Origin: Eoetvoesiella caeni
GTDB taxonomy: Bacteria; Pseudomonadota; Gammaproteobacteria; Burkholderiales; Burkholderiaceae_B
Direction of reading: 5' to 3'
Length of the DNA: 64,000 nucleotides
Assembly: GCF_003315175.1 (NCBI RefSeq)
Contig: NZ_QNRQ01000002.1
Span: 274,569 to 338,568, forward strand
Positions within the stretch are counted from its first letter, which is position 1. Every line of letters starts with the position of its first letter. The position numbers were made by a program, and so were the translations under genes. The notes below the pieces were generated by a model that worked only from the letters and a program-made list of their open reading frames with translations, did no database searches and was not told where the DNA came from. Below are positions 1-10,799 of this stretch, piece after piece.

Positions 1-1765
1 ACAAGAACACCGGTGCGGGGTAGTCGGGCAGGTTGGCCAGGGCCAGCAGCGCCAGTTGGGTCCAGCGGCCGGCATCCGCCCCGGCTTCGTTCAACGGCGC
101 CCAGCCGTGCCGGGCGCGGTCGATATCGCGCAGCTCGGCCAGCGACAATTGGATCATGGGCACGGCAAACCCCAGCACTCTCTCGCGCTCGGCTGCCGGC
201 ACCTTGGAAACGATGGCATTAAAGCCGCCGGCCGCAAAGGACTCGAGGGCGCCTTCAGCTGCTTTCTGCAGCAAAGGACGCTGCCCCTCGTCGTTGGCAT
301 TGGCCTGCGCAAAGCGCGCAGCCGCCTGCGCCCGCAAGGACGGGTCATTCAGCGCCGCGCGCAGGCTCATGAATTCGGCCACCGAATGATTGGCATCGGC
401 CGGGATGCGTATATAGCGGTAGGGTTCAGATGCGGACTGGCGCACGCCAGCCAGGAACACCTGGGCGCCGTCCAACGTCATGGGCAGCATGTAATTGGTG
501 AATTCATGCGCCTGGCCGTCGCGGCCCACGATGCGATACTGCACGCTGGGACCGACATTGCGCAGATGCTCGTTCTTGGCACCGGCCGCGCTGCCGGTGA
601 CCGAGGCGACATGTTCGAATACATCTTTGGCCTGGGGCTCTTGCCCGCCGTCCAGGTTCTCGACGTTGATCACCCGCAAGCCGGTCAGGTCGATCTGTAC
701 ATTCGAGGCATCGGCCAACTGGGGAATCTTGGCAGGCTGCCCGACCACCCCATCGACTTCAAACGTCTTTTCAGCAGAGCCCGCCAGGGGATAAGCCAGC
801 AGTTGCAGCTTGCTGCCGCCATCGTCGAAGCTGGACTGATATACCGTTACGCCTTTATAGCGCAAAGGCTCGTTGACTTCGATAACCTGGCTGAACGTTT
901 TGCCGGTCTCATGGTCGGTGACGTCGACATCGCTCTTGAAGCTGCTGGGCATGCCGGTTGAATAGTATTGAATGTCGAATTTATTCAGCTTGATGGAAAA
1001 CGGCAGGGGCTGAACCAGCACGCCGTCGTCGACGCTGACGATGGCACTGGCGCTTTGGCTGCCGTCGGGAATCAGCATATTGGCACGAAAGCTGGGGTTG
1101 GCCGCCGGCAGCCGGCCCGACTCGGGCACATCGGCAATAAGCATGTTCTGGGTAATGGGCTGTTTGCCGCCCAGCCATACCTGGGCGCGCACCAGCAATT
1201 CGCTGTCGAGCAGGCCGCCGACGCAGATAATCACAATCGCGGTATGGGCGAAAATGTAACCCAGGCGATTGGCGCTGCCTTTTTTCGCCGCCAGCAACAT
1301 GCCTTCGCCGTCAACACGCAGCTTCCATTTATAGCCCTGCCCGCCCAGCCAGCCCTTAATGCGCTCAACAGCGGCTTCAGGGGCCAGCGGGCTGACGACT
1401 TCAACCCGATGGTGAAAGGCGCGCAGGCTGCTGCCGCGGACATATTCACGAAACGAGCGCGCATCGCGCATCATTTTCGGTGCATTGCGCAATACGCAAA
1501 TACTGGTCGAGGCGACCAGAAATGCCATGATCAGCAAAAACCACCAACTGTTATAAATATGCCAAATGTTGAACTTGTCGAACAAGGCAAACCAGAACGG
1601 CCCGAACTGGTCCACGTAGGTATTGGAGGCCTGGTTCTGCGGCAACACCGTACCTATCAGACTGGCCACGCAAATAAACATGAGCAGACTGACCGCAAAA
1701 CGCATCGAGCCGAGCAGCTCGAAGAGATCGGAGCCGGCACGACGAAGAACAGAAGTTTGGTTCAC
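1..1765 (-). CDS. resB: ResB-family cytochrome c biogenesis protein (3' end outside window)
   Basis: Membrane protein of the system II (Ccs) machinery that delivers haem to apocytochromes c at the periplasmic face. About 588 residues are visible; the C-terminus runs past the window edge. The N-terminal third carries membrane segments (LLMFICVASLIGTVLP, then WWFLLIMAFLVAS, then IFAHTAIVIICVGG), followed by the long periplasmic domain typical of ResB. I placed the start at a GTG (1765); the nearby ATGs upstream are out of frame, so the start is uncertain. It follows a cytochrome c4 gene on the same strand, a sensible partnership. The partner CcsA/ResC would be expected just beyond the window. 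Confidence 0.85.
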   Translation of the reverse strand, partial: MNQTSVLRRAGSDLFELLGSMRFAVSLLMFICVASLIGTVLPQNQASNTYVDQFGPFWFALFDKFNIWHIYNSWWFLLIMAFLVASTSICVLRNAPKMMRDARSFREYVRGSSLRAFHHRVEVVSPLAPEAAVERIKGWLGGQGYKWKLRVDGEGMLLAAKKGSANRLGYIFAHTAIVIICVGGLLDSELLVRAQVWLGGKQPITQNMLIADVPESGRLPAANPSFRANMLIPDGSQSASAIVSVDDGVLVQPLPFSIKLNKFDIQYYSTGMPSSFKSDVDVTDHETGKTFSQVIEVNEPLRYKGVTVYQSSFDDGGSKLQLLAYPLAGSAEKTFEVDGVVGQPAKIPQLADASNVQIDLTGLRVINVENLDGGQEPQAKDVFEHVASVTGSAAGAKNEHLRNVGPSVQYRIVGRDGQAHEFTNYMLPMTLDGAQVFLAGVRQSASEPYRYIRIPADANHSVAEFMSLRAALNDPSLRAQAAARFAQANANDEGQRPLLQKAAEGALESFAAGGFNAIVSKVPAAERERVLGFAVPMIQLSLAELRDIDRARHGWAPLNEAGADAGRWTQLALLALANLPDYPAPVFL

Positions 1766-1777
1766 AATTTCATTCGC

Positions 1778-1811
1778 AAAAAAAAAGGGGGTACCGCATT
1801 CGGCTCCCCCC
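1778..1811 (-). terminator. Rho-independent terminator after cytochrome c4 gene
   Basis: Read on the minus strand, GGGGG (1810-1806) pairs with CCCCC (1791-1787), with a short inner GCCG/CGG pairing, followed by nine T residues (1786-1778). It lies in the 95 bp between the c4 stop and the resB start, so the two genes may be only partly co-transcribed. Confidence 0.75.
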
Positions 1812-1860
1812 TTTGCTTTACCGCATTAGCGCAGGGCGTGCCCGCGCACTATTTTTTTTA

Positions 1861-2562
1861 TTACCGCAAGCCCGCTGCGTAATCGGCAACCGCGGCGATG
1901 TCGGAGTCGCTCATGCGGTCGGCGATGTCGTGCATCATGGCGTTGTTGGCCCGCTCGCCGCTGCGGAACAGCTTCAATTGCTCGGCGATATAGGCTGGGA
2001 ACTGGCCGGACAAGCGGGGGAACTCGCCAGGCAGGCCCGCGCCATTGGCCGAATGGCAGGCAGCACAGGCGGGCACATTGCGCTCGGCGATGCCGCCGCG
2101 CCAGATCTTCTGGCCGCGTAGCATGGTTGCTTCGTTGCTGGCCGTAGCGGCCTTTTCGCTGTCAAGTTTTTGATGCGACAAGTACAAGGCAACGTTCTGG
2201 ATGTCTTCGGGGGTAAGCGCCGCCGCAAACGCGGTCATTACCGTGTTGGCTCCGCCGGCACCGCGGCGCGCCGGAACAGCGGTGCCGTCGGCGGAGCGGA
2301 AATCGTGCAATTGCTTGGCCAGGTATTCATGAGGCTGCGCCGCCAGATTCGGGTTGGCGGGGATAGTGCTGTTGCCCGCCGCGCCATGGCAACTGGCACA
2401 GGCCAGAATGCCGCGCGCCGCATCGCCATTGGCAAAAAGCTGTTCGCCTTTCTTTGCATCGGGTTTCGCCGCTGCGGCGTCGGCCGCATAGCTGGCGCTA
2501 GCCAAGGTGGAACCCAGCAGCACGCCGCTGGCAACTAAAATACTGGAAAGCACACGCTTCAT
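1861..2562 (-). CDS. Dihaem cytochrome c4
   Basis: Periplasmic dihaem c-type cytochrome that passes electrons toward terminal oxidases. The 233-residue product begins with a signal peptide (MKRVLSSILVASGVLLGSTL, cleavage near residue 26) and has two haem motifs, CASCH (C55, C58, H59) and CAACH (C166, C169, H170), one in each of two similar halves. Methionine-containing stretches after each motif (TVMTAF, NNAMMHD) could give the sixth haem ligands. Length and arrangement match cytochrome c4. It lies upstream of resB, whose product helps assemble such cytochromes. Confidence 0.93.
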   Translation of the reverse strand: MKRVLSSILVASGVLLGSTLASASYAADAAAAKPDAKKGEQLFANGDAARGILACASCHGAAGNSTIPANPNLAAQPHEYLAKQLHDFRSADGTAVPARRGAGGANTVMTAFAAALTPEDIQNVALYLSHQKLDSEKAATASNEATMLRGQKIWRGGIAERNVPACAACHSANGAGLPGEFPRLSGQFPAYIAEQLKLFRSGERANNAMMHDIADRMSDSDIAAVADYAAGLR

Positions 2563-2706
2563 GAAGACCTCGACCGATCGTTATTCTTAATGTGGGGCTC
2601 CGGCAAGCCAGGAATGCCTCCAACACATGCTTTTCGTTGCGCTTTTCCGTTGTTTTTTCGTTGGACAACGACGCAAATAAAAAGCAGCAACAGTTTCAAA
2701 CCCCTA

Positions 2707-2735
2707 ATTATACAATAGCGTATAAACAAGGACAG
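2707..2735 (-). promoter_or_regulatory. Possible promoter for cytochrome c4 gene
   Basis: On the minus strand a perfect TATAAT lies at 2712-2707, with a poor -35 (CTGTCC) 17 bp upstream. It would leave a leader of about 140 nt. It sits in the 235 bp divergent spacer between c4 and engB. The weak -35 keeps confidence low. Confidence 0.3.
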
Positions 2736-2797
2736 TTCGAACCGCACTTTACCGGCCAGGTGTCCTTTCATCGCTCCAACCCCACCAGGTATATCCC

Positions 2798-4434
<1,637 letters not shown>

Positions 4435-4464
4435 AGCCAAAACCCGACTTGGCCTGGGCTATCG

Positions 4465-4488
4465 AAACCGGCGCCTTGCCGGTTTTGG
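4465..4488 (+). terminator. Terminator between convergent hemB and dsbD
   Basis: AAACCGGC (4465-4472) pairs with GCCGGTTT (4478-4485) around a 5-nt loop, ending in four T residues on the plus strand. It best serves hemB; on the minus strand only three T residues follow. Confidence 0.7.
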
Positions 4489-4506
4489 CTTATTCGGGCA
4501 GTGGAA

Positions 4507-6489
4507 TCAAGCCGGCGGCCCAGCCAGCACCTGCTGCAGCACCGCTCCGAAATCGCGTGCGTTCTTGAAGCCGATTACCCGGCGGTTCTCCAACTGCCGG
4601 CCATTGGAATCAAAGAACATGATGCCGGGCGGCCCAAATAGCTTGAATCGCTTCAGCAGCGCCTGGTCCTCGGGCGTATTCTTCGTTACATCGGCCTGCA
4701 CCAGGGTCATCTGCGCCATCTGGGCGGCAACCGCGGGGTCGCTGAAGGTGAAGCGCTCCATCTCAATGCAGGATACGCACCAGTCGGCATAGAAATCCAG
4801 CATCACCGGCCTGGTGGCCGAGGCCAGCAAGGCGTCCAGTTCCTGAACCGAGCGCACCTGCGTAAACTGCGTTTTACCCGCTGGCACCGCGCTTGCGCCG
4901 GCAACCAGTCCGGATGAAGCAAAGGGCGCCAAAGGACGCAAGACATCGCGCCCGCCCGCGGCAAGGCCAATAACCTGCAGCGCCGCCGCCAGCGCCAGCA
5001 TCAAGCCCAATGTGCGCCAAACGGCCATGGCCAATTGCCGGGCCGACGATGCCTGGCTCTGCACTTGCGCCCAGGAACCGAAGGCGCCCATCAGCACCGC
5101 GGCGCACAAAGCCAGCAAAGCCCAGCCGATTATGGTCACCGCGGCGGGCAATATGGGACTGACCATCCACCATGCCGTTGCCAGCAGCAACATGCCGAAC
5201 ACGCGCTTGACGCCTTCCATCCACGGTCCCGCCTTGGGCAGCAAGGCACCGGAACTGGCTCCCAGTATCAAGAGCAGCAGACCTTGGCCCCAGGCCATGG
5301 CGAACAAGGCACTGCCGCCAAGAACCACATCGCCGGTTTGCGAAATAAACAGCAGCACACCGGCCAGCGGCGCGGCCACGCATGGCCCCACAATCAGTGC
5401 CGACAGCATGCCCATCAGGAAGGCGCCGCCAAACCGGCCGCCTGGAATCCTGGCCATTTTGTCGTTCAGCGCGGATTGCACGCCCACTGGTGCCTGCAAG
5501 GTGAAGACATCGAACATGGACAAGGCCAGCAAGGCCAGCAGCACCGCAAAGATGCTCAGCACCAAGGGCGTCTGCAACCATGCGGCAAGACTGGCGCCTG
5601 CCAGCCCTGCGACAACGCCCAGCACCGTGTACACCACCGACACGCCCAGCACATACACCGCGGCCAGTGCAAGCCCACGGCCGCGCGAGGCGACGCTGCG
5701 CTGGCGCGCGTCGCCCGCCACCACGGCCAGCACGATAGGAGCCATGGGCAGCACGCAGGGCGTAAAAGTGAGCAGCACTCCCAAGAGCAGGCATAGCCCC
5801 ACCACCTGCAGCCAGCCGGCATCCGCAAAAAAGGAAGCCAGGCCCATATCGTCCATTGCCAACACACCCTGGGGCTGGGCGGGACTCGCAACCGCCTGCT
5901 GCGCCGACTCATCTCTTGGCACCGGCACGCTGGCCACCACGCCCTGACCGCTTAACTGGTAGCCCTGCGGCGCCGGAGTCAACTTGACCTGCGTCGTCAT
6001 GGGCGGGTAGCACAAGCCGGCGTCGGCACAACCCTGGCCGGTGATGGAAAGCGTCTGCGGCAGCGCCGCACCGGCCGCCAGCGGTACCGACACCGTGACC
6101 TGCTGGTGATAGACCTCCATGTCCTTCCCGAATGTGGGGTCGTGCTTGACCGTACCGCGCGGGTACACCGGCTGCCCCAGCTTGGAACTGTCCGGCGCCA
6201 ATGCAAACTCGAACCGCTCGCGATACATGTAATAGCCGGGGGCGATCTTGAAATGGATGTCGACCCGGTCGGGTGCTGCCATCGCGGCCGAAAACACGAA
6301 GGCGACTTTGGGATCCAGGAACTCGTCTTCAGCCTTTGCAGTTCCCGCCTGCAGCAACGCAATCGCCAACAAGACGGCAACAAGCAGCACCCGAATCAAA
6401 CGCGACCAAAACGCTGAGACAGGATCGAATTGCATGAATCGTGTTCTTGCCGATTGCGTGCCCACGCCACCAGCGGCCAAATCTGACAT
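4507..6489 (-). CDS. dsbD: Thiol:disulfide interchange protein DsbD
   Basis: Carries reducing power from cytoplasmic thioredoxin across the inner membrane to periplasmic thiol proteins, including those in cytochrome c maturation. The 660-residue protein has the full three-part layout: an N-terminal periplasmic domain with C154 and C160 (GCADAGLC), a central membrane domain with FTPCVLP and GPCVAAPL cysteines, and a C-terminal thioredoxin-like domain with WCVSC (C571, C574). A hydrophobic signal or anchor spans roughly residues 30-52. The start at 6489 has AAGGA nine bases upstream; Met19 is an alternative. It follows cutA with a 38 bp gap, so cutA-dsbD is probably one operon. Confidence 0.94.
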   Translation of the reverse strand: MSDLAAGGVGTQSARTRFMQFDPVSAFWSRLIRVLLVAVLLAIALLQAGTAKAEDEFLDPKVAFVFSAAMAAPDRVDIHFKIAPGYYMYRERFEFALAPDSSKLGQPVYPRGTVKHDPTFGKDMEVYHQQVTVSVPLAAGAALPQTLSITGQGCADAGLCYPPMTTQVKLTPAPQGYQLSGQGVVASVPVPRDESAQQAVASPAQPQGVLAMDDMGLASFFADAGWLQVVGLCLLLGVLLTFTPCVLPMAPIVLAVVAGDARQRSVASRGRGLALAAVYVLGVSVVYTVLGVVAGLAGASLAAWLQTPLVLSIFAVLLALLALSMFDVFTLQAPVGVQSALNDKMARIPGGRFGGAFLMGMLSALIVGPCVAAPLAGVLLFISQTGDVVLGGSALFAMAWGQGLLLLILGASSGALLPKAGPWMEGVKRVFGMLLLATAWWMVSPILPAAVTIIGWALLALCAAVLMGAFGSWAQVQSQASSARQLAMAVWRTLGLMLALAAALQVIGLAAGGRDVLRPLAPFASSGLVAGASAVPAGKTQFTQVRSVQELDALLASATRPVMLDFYADWCVSCIEMERFTFSDPAVAAQMAQMTLVQADVTKNTPEDQALLKRFKLFGPPGIMFFDSNGRQLENRRVIGFKNARDFGAVLQQVLAGPPA

Positions 6490-6527
6490 TACTACTTTCC
6501 TTTATATATTGACGGCCACTGCACCGC

Positions 6528-6857
6528 CTATTGCGGCGCGGTTTGCGCGCGAACCCAGTCCAGGTAGCTTTGCAATCCGCCTATAACCGGCACCACCAGG
6601 ACTTCAGGCACGCTGTATGGGTGCAGTTGCACCAAGCGTTCGGTCAGCGCCTGCACACGATCCTGCGTGGTTTTCATTGCCAGGGGGATTTCTTCAGACC
6701 CTTCGAGCTGTCCTTCCCACATGTACATGGACAAGCTCGGCGCACCTAAGTTCACGCAGGCGGCCAATCCTTCTTCGACAAGCACATGCGCAATGCGTTT
6801 AGCCAGTAACGCGTCGGGTGCATTGCTTAATACCACTACGACATTGTGCGCCATCAC
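6528..6857 (-). CDS. cutA: CutA1 divalent cation tolerance protein
   Basis: Small trimeric cytoplasmic protein linked to divalent metal tolerance; its biochemical role is unsettled. The 109 residues include the family signature EEGLAACVNL and the segment YMWEGQLEGSEEIPLAMKTT, with the conserved C-terminal VIGGLQSYLDW. It is the first gene of a probable cutA-dsbD pair. The start could be either of two adjacent methionines. Confidence 0.92.
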   Translation of the reverse strand: MMAHNVVVVLSNAPDALLAKRIAHVLVEEGLAACVNLGAPSLSMYMWEGQLEGSEEIPLAMKTTQDRVQALTERLVQLHPYSVPEVLVVPVIGGLQSYLDWVRAQTAPQ

Positions 6858-6930
6858 ACCGCCTGAAAGATTGAAAGCAGGGCTATTTTACCGGCTCGAG
6901 AGGAAAGGCCCCACACCACACCGCTGCAAG

Positions 6931-7151
6931 GCGGTTTTAGCTCGCCGAATTTTGTGAAGTTGGAGCAAGCCGCGCCGGACGCTGTTTTCGGGATTCAAGC
7001 GAGCGGCTGTTTGACCGCGACGTTTACGAACACCCGGGGGGTGTTCGTTCGCGGGAGTTTCGCGAGCGCCCGAAAACAGCGATCGGCGCGGGAAGCCACG
7101 GCGCAGCCGGGGCCGCAGCGACCTGAGCAAAATTCGGCGAGCTAAAACCGC
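6931..7151. repeat. 221-bp nested palindromic element between cutA and rplQ
   Basis: An outer perfect 24-bp inverted repeat (6931-6954 with 7128-7151) encloses an 8-bp pair (6970-6977 with 7084-7091), a 13-bp pair CGCTGTTTTCGGG (6980-6992 with 7069-7081) and a central palindrome ACGAACACCC/GGGTGTTCGT (7026-7035 with 7039-7048). All pairs nest in order, so the whole element can fold as one long hairpin or cruciform. Short reading frames inside it look non-coding. It resembles a dispersed palindromic repeat or small non-autonomous element, but no second copy was seen here. Confidence 0.8.
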
Positions 7152-7187
7152 AGTTAAAGAACCCAAAAGCCAATCAATAACAAGCTG

Positions 7188-7200
7188 CCCCCCCCCCCCC
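7188..7200. repeat. C13 homopolymer tract
   Basis: Thirteen consecutive C residues lie 37 bp beyond the palindromic element and about 40 bp before the rplQ terminator hairpin. No gene or obvious promoter is placed to be switched by slippage here. Its length may be uncertain because homopolymers are error-prone in sequencing. Confidence 0.9.
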
Positions 7201-7241
7201 AAAAGAGCAGACCCATTATATTTGGTCAGCGGCGGCTCCAG

Positions 7242-7267
7242 AATAAAAAACGCGCCGAAGCGCGTTT
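7242..7267 (-). terminator. Terminator of the alpha operon (after rplQ)
   Basis: On the minus strand AAACGCGC and GCGCGTTT (7267-7260, 7255-7248) form an 8-bp stem closed by a TTCG tetraloop and followed by TTTATTC. This is a strong intrinsic terminator 26 bp past the rplQ stop, marking the end of the spc-alpha transcript. Confidence 0.92.
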
Positions 7268-7292
7268 CTCTTTTGCTGCTACCGCCGGCTGA

Positions 7293-7679
7293 TTATTCAG
7301 CGCTGTCGGCTTCTTCTACTTCGGGGCGGTCGACCAGTTCCATGAAGGCCATGGGGGCGTTGTCGCCCTGGCGAAAGCCCATTTTCAGGACACGGGTGTA
7401 GCCGCCGTTGCGCTCTTTGTAGCGCGGGCCGATTTCGGCGAACAGCTTGAGCACGGCTTCACGATCGCGCAGACGGGCAAATGCCAGGCGCTTGTTGGCC
7501 AGCGTGTCTTCTTTGCCCAAGGTGATGAGGGGCTCGATGACGCGGCGCAACTCTTTGGCTTTGGGCAACGTGGTTTTGATGGCTTCGTGAGTAATCAACG
7601 ACACGGCCATGTTGCGGAACATGGCAAGACGATGACTGCTGGTGCGGTTTAGTTTACGCAGACCACTACGGTGACGCAT
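7293..7679 (-). CDS. rplQ: 50S ribosomal protein L17
   Basis: Large-subunit protein near the exit tunnel. The 128 residues begin with the family signature [17 protein letters not shown] and contain the usual [21 protein letters not shown] segment. The acidic C-terminal tail (VEEADSAE) is normal for the group. It is the last gene of the alpha operon and is followed directly by an intrinsic terminator. Confidence 0.97.
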   Translation of the reverse strand: MRHRSGLRKLNRTSSHRLAMFRNMAVSLITHEAIKTTLPKAKELRRVIEPLITLGKEDTLANKRLAFARLRDREAVLKLFAEIGPRYKERNGGYTRVLKMGFRQGDNAPMAFMELVDRPEVEEADSAE

Positions 7680-7820
7680 GATATATCCTTTGAATCTTGA
7701 TAACGGCTAATCGAGCGGACCCGCCTAGCCATCGGTTAACCGGCTCTTCTATCAGCTTGCGCTGCGGGCCGGATGAAAAAAGAACGAAACTTTAGCACAA
7801 CGGCCAAAGCTTCGCATACA

Positions 7821-8813
7821 TTACGGACGCTCTAAACCAACAGGCGGCCAGTTTTCGAGCTTCATGCCCAAAGTCAGACCACGTGCGGCAAGGACTTCCT
7901 TGATTTCGTTAAGCGACTTGCGGCCGAGGTTCGGAGTCTTGAGCAACTCGTTTTCGGTGCGCTGGATAAAATCGCCGATGTAATAGATGTTTTCGGCCTT
8001 GAGGCAGTTGGCCGAGCGCACCGTAAGTTCCAGGTCGTCGACCGGACGCAAAAGCACGGGGTCGATTTGCTGTTGGGCACGGGCGGGAACACTGCCGTCG
8101 TAGGCTTCGCCGGCGCCTTCAAGTGCGGCAAAGACAGAGATCTGGTCCATCAGAATGCGGGCCGACTGGCGAACCGCCTCTTCGGGCGAAATCACGCCGT
8201 TGGTTTCGATGTCGAGGATCAGCTTGTCCAGGTCAGTGCGCTGTTCCACACGGGCGCTTTGCACGGCATAGCTGACGCGGCGCACGGGGCTGAACGAAGC
8301 ATCCAGAACAATACGGCCAATGGTATGGGCGCGATCGTCGGTCAAGGCGCGCACGTTGCCGGGCACATAGCCGCGACCCTCCTCTACCTTGATATGCATT
8401 TCAAGCTTGCCCGCATCGGTAAGATTGGCAATGACGTGGTCGGGATTGATGATCTCGACATCGTGCGGCAGCTCGATATCGCTGGCCAGCACAACGCCCT
8501 GGCCTTGCTTGCGCAGCACCAGAGTGACTTCTTCGCGGTTATGCAGCTTGAAAACCACGCCCTTGAGGTTCATGAGAACGTCAACTACATCTTCGCGCAC
8601 GCCGGCAATGGTGGAGTACTCGTGCACCACGCCAGTCATCTGGACTTCAGTGGGCGCGTAGCCGGTCATCGACGAAAGCAAAATGCGGCGCAGCGCATTG
8701 CCCAGGGTGTGGCCAAAGCCACGCTCGAAAGGCTCCATCACGACACGTGCGTGATTTTTGCTGACGGGTTCGACTTCAATAGAACGGGGTTTCAAAAAAC
8801 CTTGAGACGACAT
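7821..8813 (-). CDS. rpoA: RNA polymerase alpha subunit
   Basis: Assembles RNA polymerase through its N-terminal domain and contacts UP elements and activators through its C-terminal domain. The 330 residues contain [20 protein letters not shown] near residue 28 and the C-terminal helix-hairpin-helix region with [19 protein letters not shown]. It lies between rpsD and rplQ as in other proteobacteria. Its spacer to rpsD is unusually long (156 bp) and holds a perfect 15-bp hairpin. Confidence 0.98.
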   Translation of the reverse strand: MSSQGFLKPRSIEVEPVSKNHARVVMEPFERGFGHTLGNALRRILLSSMTGYAPTEVQMTGVVHEYSTIAGVREDVVDVLMNLKGVVFKLHNREEVTLVLRKQGQGVVLASDIELPHDVEIINPDHVIANLTDAGKLEMHIKVEEGRGYVPGNVRALTDDRAHTIGRIVLDASFSPVRRVSYAVQSARVEQRTDLDKLILDIETNGVISPEEAVRQSARILMDQISVFAALEGAGEAYDGSVPARAQQQIDPVLLRPVDDLELTVRSANCLKAENIYYIGDFIQRTENELLKTPNLGRKSLNEIKEVLAARGLTLGMKLENWPPVGLERP

Positions 8814-8896
8814 GTATGTTCCTTTTCAATACCCTCGGCTCGTTACACCGATAAGGCTGACGGACAATCCGGGCTGATGCCGGAGAATGGACCACA

Positions 8897-8936
8897 ACAG
8901 CCCACGTTTACGCCAAAAGCGGTAAACGTGGGCTGT
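8897..8936 (-). promoter_or_regulatory. 15-bp hairpin in the rpsD-rpoA spacer
   Basis: A perfect 15-bp inverted repeat (8897-8911 with 8922-8936) encloses a 10-nt loop. No T run follows it on the minus strand, so it is not a classical terminator. It may be an RNA processing or stability element, or an attenuator, that sets rpoA levels relative to the ribosomal genes upstream. Confidence 0.55.
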
Positions 8937-8969
8937 GCGACTTTGCTGCTTTGCCGAACTGGCGGCAAA

Positions 8970-9593
8970 TTAGCGGGAGTACAACTCGACAACCATCGAC
9001 TCGTTGACGTCGCGGGCGACATCAGCACGATCGGGAACCTGCTTGAACGTGCCCGTCAGCTTGCTGGCGTCGACTTCAACCCACTGGGGGAAGCCCTGGC
9101 CGGAAGCCAGATCCAAGGATTCACGAATACGCAGTTGCGCCTTGGACTTTTCGCGGATGGAAACCACGTCGCCGGCCTTAACAAGCATGGAGGCGATGTC
9201 GGCAGTGCGGCCGTTGATTTCGATCGAGCGGTGGTTGACCAACTGACGCGCTTCAGCGCGGGTCGAACCGAAACCCATACGGTAGACGACGTTGTCCAGG
9301 CGCGATTCCAGCAATTGAATCAGGGTCTCGCCTGTGTTGCCACGGCGACGCTCAGCTTCAAAGAAATACTTGCGGAATTGCTTTTCCAGAACGCCGTACA
9401 TGCGTTTGAGCTTCTGCTTCTCGCGCAGCTGCAGGCCGTAGTCGGACGTACGCGCACCGGAAGTGCGGCCGTGCTGACCAGGCTTGGATTCGATTTTGCA
9501 TTTCGAATCGAGCGAGCGGCGAGCGCTCTTGAGAAACAGATCGGTACCCTCGCGGCGCGAGAGCTTGCATTTTGGTCCAATATAACGTGCCAT
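8970..9593 (-). CDS. rpsD: 30S ribosomal protein S4
   Basis: Primary 16S rRNA binder that nucleates 30S assembly and, in enterobacteria, represses the alpha operon. The 207 residues start [16 protein letters not shown] and include the S4 RNA-binding domain ([29 protein letters not shown]). Twelve bp separate it from rpsK. Confidence 0.98.
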   Translation of the reverse strand: MARYIGPKCKLSRREGTDLFLKSARRSLDSKCKIESKPGQHGRTSGARTSDYGLQLREKQKLKRMYGVLEKQFRKYFFEAERRRGNTGETLIQLLESRLDNVVYRMGFGSTRAEARQLVNHRSIEINGRTADIASMLVKAGDVVSIREKSKAQLRIRESLDLASGQGFPQWVEVDASKLTGTFKQVPDRADVARDVNESMVVELYSR

Positions 9594-9605
9594 TGTGCTT
9601 TTTCC

Positions 9606-10007
9606 TTAAATACGACGGCGCTTAGGCGGACGGCAACCGTTGTGCGGCACCGGCGTGATGTCGGCAATGCTGGAAATCTTGATTCCCAACGCATTCAATG
9701 CACGCACGGATGATTCGCGCCCGGGGCCTGGGCCCTTGATGCGAACTTCGAGTGTTTTGATGCCGTATTCCAAAGCAACGCGGCCAGCCGACTCTGCAGC
9801 AACCTGAGCCGCAAACGGAGTCGATTTACGCGAACCCTTGAAACCAGCACCACCCGACGTAGCCCAGGACAAAGCATTGCCCTGACGGTCGGTGATCGTG
9901 ATGATCGTGTTGTTGAAGGACGCATGGACGTGCGCGATGCCGTCCGAAACGCTCTTCTTGATTTTCTTGCGTACGCGAGTCGCGCCGCTATTGGATGCTT
10001 TTGCCAT
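9606..10007 (-). CDS. rpsK: 30S ribosomal protein S11
   Basis: Platform protein of the small subunit. The 133 residues include the signature [17 protein letters not shown] and the C-terminal [16 protein letters not shown]. The N-terminus is basic ([16 protein letters not shown]). It is packed tightly between rpsM and rpsD. Confidence 0.98.
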   Translation of the reverse strand: MAKASNSGATRVRKKIKKSVSDGIAHVHASFNNTIITITDRQGNALSWATSGGAGFKGSRKSTPFAAQVAAESAGRVALEYGIKTLEVRIKGPGPGRESSVRALNALGIKISSIADITPVPHNGCRPPKRRRI

Positions 10008-10021
10008 CTTCTAGTCCTCGA

Positions 10022-10387
10022 TTATTTCTTCAGGGAAGCAGCAGCGCGACGCGGGCCCTTGCGGGTGCGGGCGTTGGTACGGGTACGCTGACCACGTACA
10101 GGCAGGCCACGTTTGTGACGCATACCCCGATAAGTTCCCAGGTCGATCAGACGTTTGATCGACAGTTGTACTTCGCGACGCAAATCACCTTCGACGGTGA
10201 ACGCATTGACGTTTTCACGAATGCGCTCGAGCTCGGCGTCAGTCAGATCTTTCACTTTCTTGGAGTACTCGATGCCCGAAACTTCGCAGATTTTGCGAGC
10301 GCGGGTGCGACCAATACCAAAAATAGCGGTAAGTCCGATTTCGGCGTGCTGATGCGGCGGAATGTTGATGCCAGCAATACGGGCCAT
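10022..10387 (-). CDS. rpsM: 30S ribosomal protein S13
   Basis: Head protein of the small subunit that contacts tRNA and L5. The 121 residues start [19 protein letters not shown] and end in the basic tail [13 protein letters not shown]. The helix-two-turns-helix segment [18 protein letters not shown] is present. It opens the classical alpha operon order rpsM-rpsK-rpsD-rpoA-rplQ. Confidence 0.98.
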   Translation of the reverse strand: MARIAGINIPPHQHAEIGLTAIFGIGRTRARKICEVSGIEYSKKVKDLTDAELERIRENVNAFTVEGDLRREVQLSIKRLIDLGTYRGMRHKRGLPVRGQRTRTNARTRKGPRRAAASLKK

Positions 10388-10423
10388 GACTGTTCCTTGT
10401 TTAAATCTGGTGCGTTTCGGCGC

Positions 10424-10537
10424 TTAGCCTTGACGCTGCTTATGACGTGGGTCGGTGCAAATGACGCGTACCACGCCGTGACGTTTAATGATCTTGCAGT
10501 TGCGGCAAATCCGCTTTACCGATGCCATTACCTTCAT
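10424..10537 (-). CDS. rpmJ: 50S ribosomal protein L36
   Basis: Smallest large-subunit protein, 37 residues: [20 protein letters not shown], then [18 protein letters not shown]11, C14, C27 and H32 form the zinc-binding set, so this is the zinc (C+) form. It lies between infA and rpsM, its usual place. Confidence 0.97.
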   Translation of the reverse strand: MKVMASVKRICRNCKIIKRHGVVRVICTDPRHKQRQG

Positions 10538-10569
10538 GGTTAACTCCTAGTTTCCTTTAGCCGGGCCGC

Positions 10570-10788
10570 TCATTTGGAGCGGAATACAATTCTGGCACGC
10601 GACAGGTCGTAGGGCGTGAGCTCTACTGTGACCTTGTCACCCGGCAGAATCCGGATGTAATGCATGCGCATCTTGCCGGAAATGTGGCCAAGTACAACAT
10701 GGCCATTTTCTAACTTGACGCGAAAAGTTGCGTTGGGAAGGTTCTCGAGAACCTCACCCTGCATTTGAATGACGTCGTCTTTAGCCAT
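10570..10788 (-). CDS. infA: Translation initiation factor IF-1
   Basis: Single OB-fold protein that occupies the ribosomal A site during initiation. The 72 residues ([20 protein letters not shown] at the start, [14 protein letters not shown] at the end) match the family along its length. It lies 11 bp downstream of secY, a common betaproteobacterial arrangement. Confidence 0.98.
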   Translation of the reverse strand: MAKDDVIQMQGEVLENLPNATFRVKLENGHVVLGHISGKMRMHYIRILPGDKVTVELTPYDLSRARIVFRSK

Positions 10789-10799
10789 TTCTTTTCTTC

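Noticed and set aside
6888..7202. Small frames inside the palindromic element
   Set aside because: They arise from the inverted repeat itself, are arginine-rich and lack a ribosome-binding site.
8067..9713. Long open frame on the plus strand across rpoA and rpsD
   Set aside because: It lies wholly antisense to two essential conserved genes and resembles no protein family.
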